Assembly (NCBI GenBank): GCA_943914465.1
Contig: CALUCD010000005.1
Coordinates: 124,001 to 188,000 of the forward strand
DNA from: an uncultured Corynebacterium sp.
GTDB taxonomy: Bacteria > Actinomycetota > Actinomycetes > Mycobacteriales > Mycobacteriaceae
DNA length: 64,000 bases
Direction: 5' to 3'
The position numbers and the translations under genes were made by a program. The notes below the pieces were generated by a model, which worked only from the letters and a program-made list of their open reading frames with translations, ran no database searches and was not told the DNA's origin. Below, piece after piece: positions 24,744 through 33,648 of this stretch (positions are counted from its first letter, which is position 1; each line of letters begins with the position of its first letter).

Positions 24744-25340
24744 TTACGGCAGCGTGATGTTGAAGTAAGCCAGGATCTCGACCAGCGCTTGGCGCAGCAT
24801 GGCCAGCACGTCGGGCAGTGCCACCGTGGTCACACCCGCAACTGGTACCTCAAAGGCGGGCATGCCTTGCACGCTGAGGTTGATGTGGGCTGGGATGTAC
24901 ACGCTGATCGGAGCTTGGCTGCTTGGCGACGCTCCCGGTCCTAGCGGTCCCGGCTGCCGAGCAGGCTGCTGAGCTGGCGCGGGAGCGGGCGCAGGTGCTG
25001 GTGACTGCGCAGGCGCGGGCGCGGCACCGTCTTTGAGGCCGCAGCGGGTGGCGGCTTCGTCGACACGCGTGAGGGCGTCAATGATCTGAGGGCCGCGGGC
25101 GTCGAAACGGGCGACAACGTGGGCTTGGCGCACCTTGTTGTTGTAATCGGCCTCATTGGTCCAGTACCGCTGCGCCTGCTCGCAGGAGATGGGCCCGGCG
25201 GGCAGCTTGGTCAACATGTCATCAATCGTGTCGGCTTGGGCGCCAGGGGCGACGGCGATTGCCCCGGCCAACGCCACCGAGGTGAGCGTGGACGCGGGAA
25301 GTACACGTGATGCGGTTGGAGCCATATATCGGATATGCAT
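24744..25340 (-). CDS. Secreted protein with Pro/Ala-rich linker
   Basis: The protein has 198 residues. A signal peptide (VLPASTLTSVALAGAIAVAPGAQA) would be cleaved before DTIDDML. Residues 38-105 form a helical domain with two cysteines (ISCEQA, TRCGLK) likely joined by a disulphide. A (PA)n linker follows, then a hydrophobic C-terminal segment (GVTTVALPDVLAMLRQALVEILAYF). The start may be the ATG at 25340 or one five codons later; neither has a good ribosome-binding site. The form resembles mycobacterial haemophore-like proteins, but I cannot assign it. Confidence 0.7.
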   Translation of the reverse strand: MHIRYMAPTASRVLPASTLTSVALAGAIAVAPGAQADTIDDMLTKLPAGPISCEQAQRYWTNEADYNNKVRQAHVVARFDARGPQIIDALTRVDEAATRCGLKDGAAPAPAQSPAPAPAPAPAQQPARQPGPLGPGASPSSQAPISVYIPAHINLSVQGMPAFEVPVAGVTTVALPDVLAMLRQALVEILAYFNITLP

Positions 25341-25388
25341 GCGGGCTAGTATTGCACAGCCTTGCTGTAAGTCGGCTGTGACTCTCGG

Positions 25389-26717
25389 TTATGCGCCGAC
25401 GAAACGGCGCACGAGGCTGCGGTAGGCCTTTGCCGTCAAAATCACGTCCTCAACCTCCACGTATTCATCGTGGCTATGGAGCTGGTCGAGCACCGCACCC
25501 AGTGTTTGACCCTGCCGGTGCAGTGCAAACCCGTAGCCAACACCACCGCTGCGCCGTGCGATACGCAGATCAGAACCACCGGCGGCAAGGGTGGGCACAA
25601 CGGCGGCGTCAGGAAAGAACTCCGCGTAGGTCTCCACAATTGCCTCATAGAGCGGGCCCGAGGTTGGAGATTGCGTCGCGTCCTCGGTGATCAGGTGGGT
25701 GATCTCTACCTCTTCAGCCATGTCTCCAAGGGCATCGACCAACAGTTGGTCGATATACTCTTGCGTTTGGCCAGGCAGGGGCCGGATATCCAGGTCGAGC
25801 CAGGCGGTTGATGGCAACACGTTGATCGCTCCGCCGGCGGAGAGCACCGTCGGGGCGATGGTGAGGTGGCTCATGGCGTGTGAGTAGCGGGCGAGGGGGC
25901 CAAGGTGCTCGTATCCAGTGCCGTTAAGCAGCTGCTGCTCCGTCTCCGCGTCGAACTTGAATGCCCGGACATAACCTGGCCACGGCTCATCTTTCGTGAC
26001 TTCGGGCTCGATTGACGTGATGCGGCGCGCAACCTCGGCGATTTTCGCTACGGCCAGGTCTTTGAGATGCGGCGTGGAACCGTGGCCTGCATCGCCGTGG
26101 ACGGTCAGACGACGCTGGGCAGCTCCTTTCTCGCCGACAACGACGATCAGTGCATCTGAACCGTCGGTGACCGGCAGGTGAGAGCCGCCCTCCTCACTGA
26201 GGCAGTTGCGCCACGAGAACGCGTCCGGGGCATTCTCAGCAATCCACGTCGCGCCGAGACCACCGCGTGCTTCCTCATCTGCGCAGCCCACGAATGTCAG
26301 GGTTCCCTTCGGGGGCGTTGGGCTCATGGCGACGTCGCGCACCGCGGATGCCATTGCCGCGGTGATGTAGAGCATGTCGGTTGCACCGCGGCCATAGATT
26401 TTGCCGTCGATTTCTTCTGCGTCGAACGGGTCGTGTGTCCACTTTGAGACGTCAACCGGTACGACGTCGGTGTGGCCAAGGAGCGTCAGCGGCTCCGCAG
26501 TTGGGTCGGTGCCTTCGACTGTAAACGACACGGAAACTCTGCCCGGGTGTGGTTCGAAGTGTTGCACCGTCACAGGGGCCCCAGAAAAGTAGGCTTCTAG
26601 GGTCTCGGCATTGCGGGTTTCTTGCCCCGAATCGGGGGTGGTGTCATTCACGCAAGAATTTCGGATAAGCTGTTTGAACAGGTCGATAGTTTCGCTGTAG
26701 CGCTGGTTATCACACAT
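25389..26717 (-). CDS. M20-family metallopeptidase
   Basis: The protein has 442 residues. Zinc and catalytic motifs are LLGHTDVVPVD (His82, Asp84), GRGATDM (Asp114) and FVGCADEEARGG (Glu148-Glu149). A dimerisation lobe follows (TVHGDAGHGSTPHL). The family includes dipeptidases and N-acyl amino acid deacylases; GRG.TDM and HGDAGHGS point to a peptidase/deacylase rather than a sugar enzyme. Its ATG lies about 12 bp from a perfect palindrome at 26729-26738. The divergent TetR gene starts 151 bp away and is the likely regulator. Confidence 0.85.
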   Translation of the reverse strand: MCDNQRYSETIDLFKQLIRNSCVNDTTPDSGQETRNAETLEAYFSGAPVTVQHFEPHPGRVSVSFTVEGTDPTAEPLTLLGHTDVVPVDVSKWTHDPFDAEEIDGKIYGRGATDMLYITAAMASAVRDVAMSPTPPKGTLTFVGCADEEARGGLGATWIAENAPDAFSWRNCLSEEGGSHLPVTDGSDALIVVVGEKGAAQRRLTVHGDAGHGSTPHLKDLAVAKIAEVARRITSIEPEVTKDEPWPGYVRAFKFDAETEQQLLNGTGYEHLGPLARYSHAMSHLTIAPTVLSAGGAINVLPSTAWLDLDIRPLPGQTQEYIDQLLVDALGDMAEEVEITHLITEDATQSPTSGPLYEAIVETYAEFFPDAAVVPTLAAGGSDLRIARRSGGVGYGFALHRQGQTLGAVLDQLHSHDEYVEVEDVILTAKAYRSLVRRFVGA

Positions 26718-26728
26718 ATAGAGTTATA

Positions 26729-26738
26729 ATAACGTTAT
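26729..26738. promoter_or_regulatory. Palindrome between M20 peptidase and TetR genes
   Basis: ATAACGTTAT is a perfect palindrome set in an AT-rich run and flanked by TTATAATAAC, next to the peptidase start. A TATACT hexamer at about 26809-26814 could be the -10 element of the TetR gene. The arrangement suits a TetR operator. Confidence 0.45.
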
Positions 26739-26868
26739 CCCGTTGTGGTGGCCTTCACAGGATCTAATTGACGACTGCACGTCTCGGATATGGCATGATT
26801 TGCATAGGTTATACTGAACCGTCAATCCTCCTTGGGACAACCGAGCACCGCAAAAGGACCACAATTTT

Positions 26869-27492
26869 ATGACACGACGTGAAGCCAGTAAGGACCCTCG
26901 GGCGGTACGTACGCGCCAAGCGCTGATCAGCGCTACGCTGGACCTTCTTGAGCAGCACTCCGCCCACGATCTTTCTGTAACCACGATCGTCCGCGAAGCC
27001 GGAGTGAGCCGGCAGGTTTTTTACGAGCACTTCACCGACCGCGACGGAGTGGTTTTTGCCGCAGGTAAGGCGATCCTGGAGCCGGCATACCGAGAATTTG
27101 TAGAGACCTTCGAACCAGACACCTCATACCCAGAACAAGTACAAAAGCTGTTTCGGCGCCTTGCCAACCACCGGGGCGCAGTTCGCACCCTCATGGATTC
27201 TGCGGCACAGGGCAAGCTCAATCGCTTTGCTGGAGAGATCTTGTACGCGCCAGTCCGCGCCGAGCTTGCCGAGTTCGGCGAGCGCCTCAAGGACGCCGGG
27301 ATCGACTTCGATGACGATATGCTCAACGAAACCGCCCGCTTCCTGGCCGCTGGGACGCAAGAAGTTTTTGCCCGCGGTATCTCGGAAGATATCGCACCTG
27401 GTGAGGTTGCCCGACGCATTGAAGACGTGCGCCGCACCATTGGCGCGTTCGCGTTAGGGGAGGGGCTGCACGAACGACAACGCCTGGCTTAA
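26869..27492 (+). CDS. TetR-family regulator
   Basis: The protein has 207 residues. The N-terminal DNA-binding domain is classic: RTRQALISATLDLLEQHSAHDL, then TTIVREAGVSRQVFYEHFTDRDGV. The C-terminal part is an all-helical ligand domain without recognisable specificity. It is divergent from the M20 peptidase gene and probably controls it and itself. The last codons (CGCCTGGCTTAAATCAC) are partly repeated 31 bp downstream (CGCCTGGCTTACATCAC), a small duplication that does not change the protein. Confidence 0.9.
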   Translation: MTRREASKDPRAVRTRQALISATLDLLEQHSAHDLSVTTIVREAGVSRQVFYEHFTDRDGVVFAAGKAILEPAYREFVETFEPDTSYPEQVQKLFRRLANHRGAVRTLMDSAAQGKLNRFAGEILYAPVRAELAEFGERLKDAGIDFDDDMLNETARFLAAGTQEVFARGISEDIAPGEVARRIEDVRRTIGAFALGEGLHERQRLA

Positions 27493-27519
27493 ATCACAGC
27501 GTTTCAGCCATCGCCTGGC

Positions 27520-28380
27520 TTACATCACCGCATGGCCTCGGGATGAATCACCAATGCGCTGCCCAACTTCCTCCGTACCGATGTTCTCCACTGCGCGTTT
27601 GTCGCCCGTGAGCACGCCGACCACTGCGTCAATCGCGTCAACGGTGTCTTGGAACGAGCCATCTTCGCTCACCGCGCCGACGGCGATGCCGTACAACACG
27701 CCATTGATGTCGCCGAAGCCCATCTGCCGGGACTGCCAGGAGCCGTCCTCTTCGACGTCGCCCCAGCCACCCTTGAACGGGATGCCGAGCTCGCCGAGGC
27801 CCCACGACTGCTCCTCGTCAATGTGGCGCATATGCTCCACGACCTCGTTGCGGTTGACATCACTGCGTTGAGAAATGTCCCATGCGTAGCGGGCCTGGGC
27901 AGGCAGCGGCCATTCCGTACGCCCCCAGGCCACGTCGATCTTCGAGCCGATTTCGTCGCGCAGGTAGTCCTGCGCCCCGCCGGCAGCATCGAGGCAGTAC
28001 CAGAGTTGATCAGTGGCATCGTTGTCCGAGATTTCAATCGCCGATTCGATCAGCCCGGAAAGGGCATCCTCGTCGTACTCGCAATGCTCCTGCGCAGCGA
28101 ATGACATCGGGACTTTAATGGTGGACCATGCCGGCAGGGAGGAGACGCTGCCGGCCTTGGTGGTCACGTCGCCGTCGTAAAGCGAAAGCCCCACGGTGGT
28201 GTTTGTTGCGCGTTCAATTTTAACGATCGCATCATCGAGCTCATGCGAATCGATTCCCCCTTTGACCTCTACCTTTGGCACCTGTACCACCTCAAGGGCA
28301 GGCGGTTCTTGCTGCTGGCCGCAACCTGCAAGGCAGGCGGCAGCAAGCAGCACCACCGGTGCGGCGTCCCAGTGTCGCAT
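27520..28380 (-). CDS. Lipoprotein with class A beta-lactamase-like fold
   Basis: The protein has 286 residues. Lipobox LAGC places the lipidated Cys at 20. The serine-hydrolase triad is recognisable: S86-T-I-K89 (SxxK), S118-D-N120 (SDN) and FKGGWGD in place of KTG. Spacing fits class A beta-lactamases, but the missing KTG and the lack of a clear omega-loop Glu make beta-lactam hydrolysis uncertain. Such proteins are common on the corynebacterial surface. It is divergent from amn. Confidence 0.75.
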   Translation of the reverse strand: MRHWDAAPVVLLAAACLAGCGQQQEPPALEVVQVPKVEVKGGIDSHELDDAIVKIERATNTTVGLSLYDGDVTTKAGSVSSLPAWSTIKVPMSFAAQEHCEYDEDALSGLIESAIEISDNDATDQLWYCLDAAGGAQDYLRDEIGSKIDVAWGRTEWPLPAQARYAWDISQRSDVNRNEVVEHMRHIDEEQSWGLGELGIPFKGGWGDVEEDGSWQSRQMGFGDINGVLYGIAVGAVSEDGSFQDTVDAIDAVVGVLTGDKRAVENIGTEEVGQRIGDSSRGHAVM

Positions 28381-28400
28381 GAGCCAGTAGTCTAGGCGTC

Positions 28401-29795
28401 ATGGACACCGTAAACACCGCTCAAGAGGCTGTGACAAAACTCATCTCGCTCTATGAGGCGTCCTGTCAGCTCGCACGCGAGGTCATAGCCAGCGGAAATT
28501 GCGAGCGCTACGCGGGTGTGCGGTATCCAAAACTTTTTGTACATGTGTCAACGTGGAAACCGATTGACCGCAGCGAGCCGTTCGGGTATGTAGACGAGGC
28601 TGGCGTGTACTCCGCAGTGCTGTCGCGGCCCGACATTTTGGCCAGCTACCTGGAGGCTCAGCTGGAAGCGCTCACCTCCAACTATGAGTGCGAAATTCGC
28701 GTGGGCTACTCCGAGGTGCAGATCCCGCCGGAATACATTGACGGCACCGACAACCTTGATGCGCTTCGCGCCATGAACTCACCCCACGTGCCCCGCCCGA
28801 GCTTGGATGAGGTTGATGACGGCATCGTTGACGGGCACTGGGAGGCATTCCACGGGGAGGAAAAACCACTTTTCCATTTCGGCCCACAACGCTTTGACCT
28901 GGCGCTTGCCCGGCTGAAGCACTACACCGGCATCGCGGCGGACAGCATGCAGAAATACATCTTGTTCACCAACTACGCCATGCACGTCACCGAGTTCGTC
29001 CGGTTCGGCTTGCGCGAACTTTCACAACCGGAATCGCGCTACCGGCAACTGGTCCTGCCGTCAGGCGAGACAGTCTCCGACACTGTCGCAGTCGAAGACC
29101 TCGAGCTGGTGTCAAAATTCCAGATGCCGCGCTATGACCTGGTCACCGAGGACGGCGACGGCATCACCATGATCAACATTGGTGTTGGCCCCTCAAATGC
29201 GAAGACCATCACGGACTGCCTTGCCGTGCTGCGGCCAGAGGCGTGGATCATGATCGGGCACTGCGCAGGGCTTGACGCACGCATGCGCATTGGGGATCTC
29301 ATCTTGGGCAACGCCTACGAGCGCCACGATCATGTCTTGGATGACCACATCCGCCGTGACCAGCCGATTCCCGCCGTGCCGGAGGTACAGCGCACGCTGG
29401 AGAAGGCGGTGGGGCAGGTCTACGGTGATGAAACCTCCCTCATGCGAACCGGCACCGTACTTTCAACCGGCGACCGCAACTGGGAGTGGAAAAGCCCGCG
29501 TGATCTGTGGGAGTGGCTGCGCGGGTCCACGGCCGCGGCGGTGGATATGGAATCATCCACCCTTGCCGCAAACGGCTACCGCTACCGCGTGCCCTATGGC
29601 ACCCTGCTTGCCGTGTCAGATCTGCCGCTGCATGCGGTGCCAAAACTGCCCGCCGGCGCACAGGCCTTCTACTCCAATTCCAAAGAGGCCCACGTTATGT
29701 GCGCGGTGCGCGCCATGGAGCGCCTGGCCAAAAACCCGCGCCGCCTGCGCACACGAAAATTGCGGCGCACCATCGGTGAGGTTCCATTCCGCTGA
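28401..29795 (+). CDS. amn: AMP nucleosidase
   Basis: The protein has 464 residues. The N-terminal regulatory domain (YPKLFVHVSTWKPIDRSEPFGYV) and the C-terminal phosphorylase-fold catalytic domain (TMINIGVGPSNAKTITDCL, AVDMESSTLAANGYRY, LLAVSDLPLH) are those of Amn. It splits AMP into adenine and ribose 5-phosphate in the cytoplasm, adjusting adenylate pools. Its stop overlaps the start of a sirtuin gene (TGATG), suggesting joint control of adenine and NAD-derived nucleotides. Confidence 0.93.
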   Translation: MDTVNTAQEAVTKLISLYEASCQLAREVIASGNCERYAGVRYPKLFVHVSTWKPIDRSEPFGYVDEAGVYSAVLSRPDILASYLEAQLEALTSNYECEIRVGYSEVQIPPEYIDGTDNLDALRAMNSPHVPRPSLDEVDDGIVDGHWEAFHGEEKPLFHFGPQRFDLALARLKHYTGIAADSMQKYILFTNYAMHVTEFVRFGLRELSQPESRYRQLVLPSGETVSDTVAVEDLELVSKFQMPRYDLVTEDGDGITMINIGVGPSNAKTITDCLAVLRPEAWIMIGHCAGLDARMRIGDLILGNAYERHDHVLDDHIRRDQPIPAVPEVQRTLEKAVGQVYGDETSLMRTGTVLSTGDRNWEWKSPRDLWEWLRGSTAAAVDMESSTLAANGYRYRVPYGTLLAVSDLPLHAVPKLPAGAQAFYSNSKEAHVMCAVRAMERLAKNPRRLRTRKLRRTIGEVPFR

Positions 29796-30748
29796 TGCGC
29801 TCCGGCGATACCCACATCGACTTCGACGACCCAGCTATTGCAATGGCTCACCGCAGCGCAGTGCGCTCCATCGAGCGGGTCGTGCACGAGACGGTGGTGC
29901 CGCCTGACCGGCGCGCCGCCATGGGCGAGGTGCTGCGCCAGCTTGCCACTCCGAAAACGCTGATCATCACCGGTGCGGGGGTCTCTACCGAGTCGGGCAT
30001 TCCCGACTATCGCTCCAAAAACGGGCGGCTGACTACGGGCCGGCCCATGACATTCCAGGAATTCGCCCACGCGCCGAATCAGGTACGCCGCTACTGGGCA
30101 CGCGCGTTCGTTGGCATGCAATTCATGCGCGCAGCCCTGCCCAATCGCACGCACTTCGGCCTGGTTGAGTTAGAACGCGCCGGGCTGATTGAAGGCATTG
30201 TCACCCAAAACGTCGACGGGCTGCACACCCAGGCCGGTTCAACGAACGTGATCGCGCTGCACGGCGACATGGATACGGTGGTTTGCCTGGACTGTTCCGC
30301 GCTGCATGCACGCTCGCGTATCGACGCGCTCCTGCAGGCCGCCAACCCCACCTTCCTCGACTCCGTGCGTATCAGGCGTGACATGGTCAACCCGGACGGC
30401 GACGTGGAATTGCGCGACGCCGACGTGGCCCGCTTCACCATGATTTCGTGCCTCACCTGTGGTGGGCAGCGGCTCAAGCCCAACGTGGTCTACTTCGGAG
30501 AGAACGTGCCCCGCCAGCGCAGAGAGGAGGCCAACCGGTGGCTGGACCGGGCAAGCGGCGTGATCGCCATCGGCACCTCACTTGCGGTGATGAGCGGCTA
30601 CAAGTTCGTCCTCGGCGCGAAGGCGCAGGGTAAGCCAGTGGCGGTGATCAACGGTGGGCCAGGCCGCGCCGACGCGAAGGTGGATACCGTGTGGCGCACT
30701 GACGTGGGCGATGCCATGGACCAGATCCTGGACGCGCTGGACCTATAA
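29795..30748 (+). CDS. Sir2-family NAD-dependent protein deacylase
   Basis: The protein has 317 residues. NAD-binding motif GAGVSTESGIPDYRS (60-74), TQNVDGLH (137-144), catalytic His156 in LHG, and zinc cysteines 164, 167, 219 and 222 are all present. It resembles the longer bacterial sirtuins with an extended zinc-ribbon loop (about 170-215). It consumes NAD to remove acyl groups from lysines. Translation is coupled to amn by the TGATG overlap; the first ~45 residues are an N-terminal extension. Confidence 0.9.
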   Translation: MRSGDTHIDFDDPAIAMAHRSAVRSIERVVHETVVPPDRRAAMGEVLRQLATPKTLIITGAGVSTESGIPDYRSKNGRLTTGRPMTFQEFAHAPNQVRRYWARAFVGMQFMRAALPNRTHFGLVELERAGLIEGIVTQNVDGLHTQAGSTNVIALHGDMDTVVCLDCSALHARSRIDALLQAANPTFLDSVRIRRDMVNPDGDVELRDADVARFTMISCLTCGGQRLKPNVVYFGENVPRQRREEANRWLDRASGVIAIGTSLAVMSGYKFVLGAKAQGKPVAVINGGPGRADAKVDTVWRTDVGDAMDQILDALDL

Positions 30749-30760
30749 CCGGGTGCTGAG

Positions 30761-31822
30761 CTAGGCCGCCGCCACCGCGAGGGGCTGCGTGAGCACCAGA
30801 TCTAGCGCGGCCGCCCGGGCGATATCACGCACCATTTCCCGGTGGGTTGGAAGTACCCGCAGGTCAACCTGGCGCCCGGCGGTCTCACGCACGGCTTGGG
30901 CGAATGGGGCGGGGGCAAGTGGGTCGTCGATAAACGCGCTGCCCGCGATCACCACCGTTGCCGGAGAGTGCTGCTGACACAGCTCGCCGACCAACTGCCC
31001 GAGACCGCGGGCGCGCCGGTCAAGCGCCGGGCGGGACAAGGTTTGGAATTTCGCGTCGGTCACCGCCGCCTCGAGGGTGCGGATGGAGGCCTCGCCGATC
31101 CCATCGAGGAGGCCCTGGGTGGTCAGGTCATCGCGGTAGACCCCGACGGGTTCAACACCGGTCGGTGTGGTCACCGCGCAGGCGATGGAGTCATCTGCAA
31201 ACAGGGCGAGCACTGAGGGGGGTTCAAGCCGGCGACTGGACTGCATTTCGGAGCCGACGATGGCTGCGCTGACGGAGCTGACCTGCACCGGCACCGAGAA
31301 CTGCTCGCGCATCTGTGGGCCAAAGTCCACATTTTCCCAGCCCAGGTTTGGGGCTGTGACGCGCCCGTCTGCAGTCACCGTGCCCGACGCGGTCACCCCA
31401 ACAGTGGCCAGCTGCCGGTGCACGCTGGCGGTGAGGCGATTGAGCGCCGCCATGATGTGCTGAATAAGGTCGTCCTGGTGCATCCGCGCCACCGGCAACT
31501 GCAGGTCGATAGAGCGCAGGGTGCGGCCCTTCAAATCGAACAGCGCAATGTAGGTTGACTCAGTTCCTACAGAAACGCCCGCGTGCACGGCGTGGGGCTC
31601 GGCCAGCTCGATGGGAACGGTTGGTCGACCGCGGCCATGCGATCGTGCCAGGTCAGACCGCTCTGAGATGTACCCAGCCCCAATGAGCGCAGAAACCGCT
31701 CGGGTAATCGTCGGCTGTGAGAGCCCGGTTGCTTTAATGAGCTCGCTTCTCGACGTCAACTCGCCCAACCTCACCATGTGCAAGCACTTCGCCACCGGCG
31801 TCCGGGGATGGGAAAAAGCCAT
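30761..31822 (-). CDS. ROK-family transcriptional regulator
   Basis: The protein has 353 residues. The N-terminal winged helix (LTSRSELIKATGLSQPTITRAVSAL) is joined to a ROK sugar-kinase-like fold (VHAGVSVGTESTYIALFDLKGR). The usual ROK zinc motif is not evident and the kinase signature is degraded, so it probably binds a ligand without phosphorylating it. No sugar operon lies next to it. An AT-rich segment (31822-31850) upstream could allow leaderless transcription. Confidence 0.85.
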   Translation of the reverse strand: MAFSHPRTPVAKCLHMVRLGELTSRSELIKATGLSQPTITRAVSALIGAGYISERSDLARSHGRGRPTVPIELAEPHAVHAGVSVGTESTYIALFDLKGRTLRSIDLQLPVARMHQDDLIQHIMAALNRLTASVHRQLATVGVTASGTVTADGRVTAPNLGWENVDFGPQMREQFSVPVQVSSVSAAIVGSEMQSSRRLEPPSVLALFADDSIACAVTTPTGVEPVGVYRDDLTTQGLLDGIGEASIRTLEAAVTDAKFQTLSRPALDRRARGLGQLVGELCQQHSPATVVIAGSAFIDDPLAPAPFAQAVRETAGRQVDLRVLPTHREMVRDIARAAALDLVLTQPLAVAAA

Positions 31823-31980
31823 AAGTGAATTAATACATCACGATAGACCGCATTGTCCATTAGTTCGTAGAATCGTGTCCATTTTATAGACAGTTCTGTT
31901 CAGTCCGGCGGGGAGACGGTGGTCACGCCTATCTACTCTGGTGCCCTTACCTGTGGTGCTGTGGGTTAGAATCCCAACCC

Positions 31981-33648
31981 ATGACGTCAATACCCGCGCC
32001 TGTGCGCGAGCCGTCACTCCTCGACGCAACGTGCGAGGACTTTGTGTACGACCTCGCTGCAATCTCCCCCACCCTGGCTACCGAAATTGGGCTGGAGGGT
32101 CACGACGGCGAGCTGCAGGACTTCAGCCCAGAATACTTCGATGCGTTGGCAGACCGAATCCGCGACCTCGTCGCTGACGTTGAAGCACTCAACGACTCAA
32201 CAGACGCCTCCGACGATGAGGATGACTTTGATGACGTTGACAGCCTCACCGCAGCCATCCTGCGCGACCGGATGGCCTACCAGCTGGAGCTACACCACCG
32301 CGGGGAGTTTCTGCGGCACCTCAACATCATCGACTCGCCGGTACAAACCATCCGCGACTCGTTCGCCCTCATGCCGAAGGTCACCGAGGAAGACTTCGAC
32401 AACATCGCGGCGCGCATGTCCAACGTCCCCACCGCCCTTCGCGGCTACGCCGAATCCCTCGCTGAAGCAGCCGCCACAGGTGATGTTGCCTCACACCGCC
32501 AAATCGACGGCGTGATCAACCAATGCGAAGCCCTCGCCGAAGACGGCAGTCTTCTTGAGCACCTCGGTGTACCGCCGGAAGCGCCGGTGGTCCAGGAGGC
32601 CAAGGACGCATTCTCCGAATTCGCGGATTGGCTCTCCACCGAACTGTCCCCGCAATCCACCCACGAAGACGGGGTGGGCCGGGACCGCTACGAGCTGTTT
32701 TCGGCCCTGTTCCTGGGCCGCGACATCGACTTGGACGATGCATATGACTGGGCCCGTGAAACACTCGCCGAGACAGTAGCCGAGCAGGTCACCCTGGCGC
32801 GTAGCCTGTACGGCCCCGACACCACGGTGCTCGGCGCGTACCGCCAACTCAACGAAGACCCTGGCTACCAGCTCCAGGGCACCGACGCGCTCATGGAATG
32901 GATGAACAGCGTCAACGAGCGAGTGCTCGCTGAACTGGGCGGCAAAGACCTCACCGTGCCGCGCGGCCTGCGCAAGGTGGAGTGCGCAATCGACCGCGCC
33001 GGTTCCGGCGGCATCTTCTACACCCCGCCAAGCGATGACCTGCTGCGCCCCGGCACCATGTGGTGGTCTGTACCCGCCGGCCAGGAGGTGTTTCACACCT
33101 GGCAAGAGCTCACCACCATCTTCCACGAGGGCATGCCAGGCCACCACCTGCAGATGGGCACCGCCCTTACCCAACGCGCCACCCTCAACCTGTGGCGGCG
33201 TTCTGTGTGCTGGAACTCCGGCCATGGTGAAGGATGGGCGCTGTACGCCGAACACCTCATGGCTGAGCACGGTTACTTCGATGACCCCGGATACCGCATG
33301 GGGTTGCTCGATTCGCGCCGGCTGCGCTTGGCGCGCGTCATGGTCGATATTGGCGTGCACCTGAAAAAGGCAACGCCCGACGGCGCCGGTGTGTGGGACG
33401 CCCAGTACGCCAAAGCCTTCCTCCGCGACAACAGCGCCATGATGGAGGCCAACTTGAGCTTCGAGCTCGACCGCTACATGGGCTGGCCTGGCCAAGCCCC
33501 CTCATATGCGATTGGCTACCGCGACTGGTTAACGCTGCGGGATAAGGCTCTTGCGCAGGGGATGACGTTGCGCGATTTCCACGACAAGGCGCTGCGGCTC
33601 GGTTCTATGCCGATGGACATGCTGGCCAACGAGGTGCTCAACCACTAG
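31981..33648 (+). CDS. DUF885-family putative zinc peptidase
   Basis: The protein has 555 residues, no signal peptide. DUF885 members carry an HExxH-like zinc motif; here it is IFHEGMPGHHLQMG, typical of the family. A later conserved block is NSGHGEGWALYAEHLM. Function in bacteria is not settled; carboxypeptidase activity is expected from the fold. The ATG has no ribosome-binding site, and TTAGAAT about 20 bases upstream suggests a leaderless message. It overlaps the convergent transporter gene by four bases. Confidence 0.85.
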   Translation: MTSIPAPVREPSLLDATCEDFVYDLAAISPTLATEIGLEGHDGELQDFSPEYFDALADRIRDLVADVEALNDSTDASDDEDDFDDVDSLTAAILRDRMAYQLELHHRGEFLRHLNIIDSPVQTIRDSFALMPKVTEEDFDNIAARMSNVPTALRGYAESLAEAAATGDVASHRQIDGVINQCEALAEDGSLLEHLGVPPEAPVVQEAKDAFSEFADWLSTELSPQSTHEDGVGRDRYELFSALFLGRDIDLDDAYDWARETLAETVAEQVTLARSLYGPDTTVLGAYRQLNEDPGYQLQGTDALMEWMNSVNERVLAELGGKDLTVPRGLRKVECAIDRAGSGGIFYTPPSDDLLRPGTMWWSVPAGQEVFHTWQELTTIFHEGMPGHHLQMGTALTQRATLNLWRRSVCWNSGHGEGWALYAEHLMAEHGYFDDPGYRMGLLDSRRLRLARVMVDIGVHLKKATPDGAGVWDAQYAKAFLRDNSAMMEANLSFELDRYMGWPGQAPSYAIGYRDWLTLRDKALAQGMTLRDFHDKALRLGSMPMDMLANEVLNH

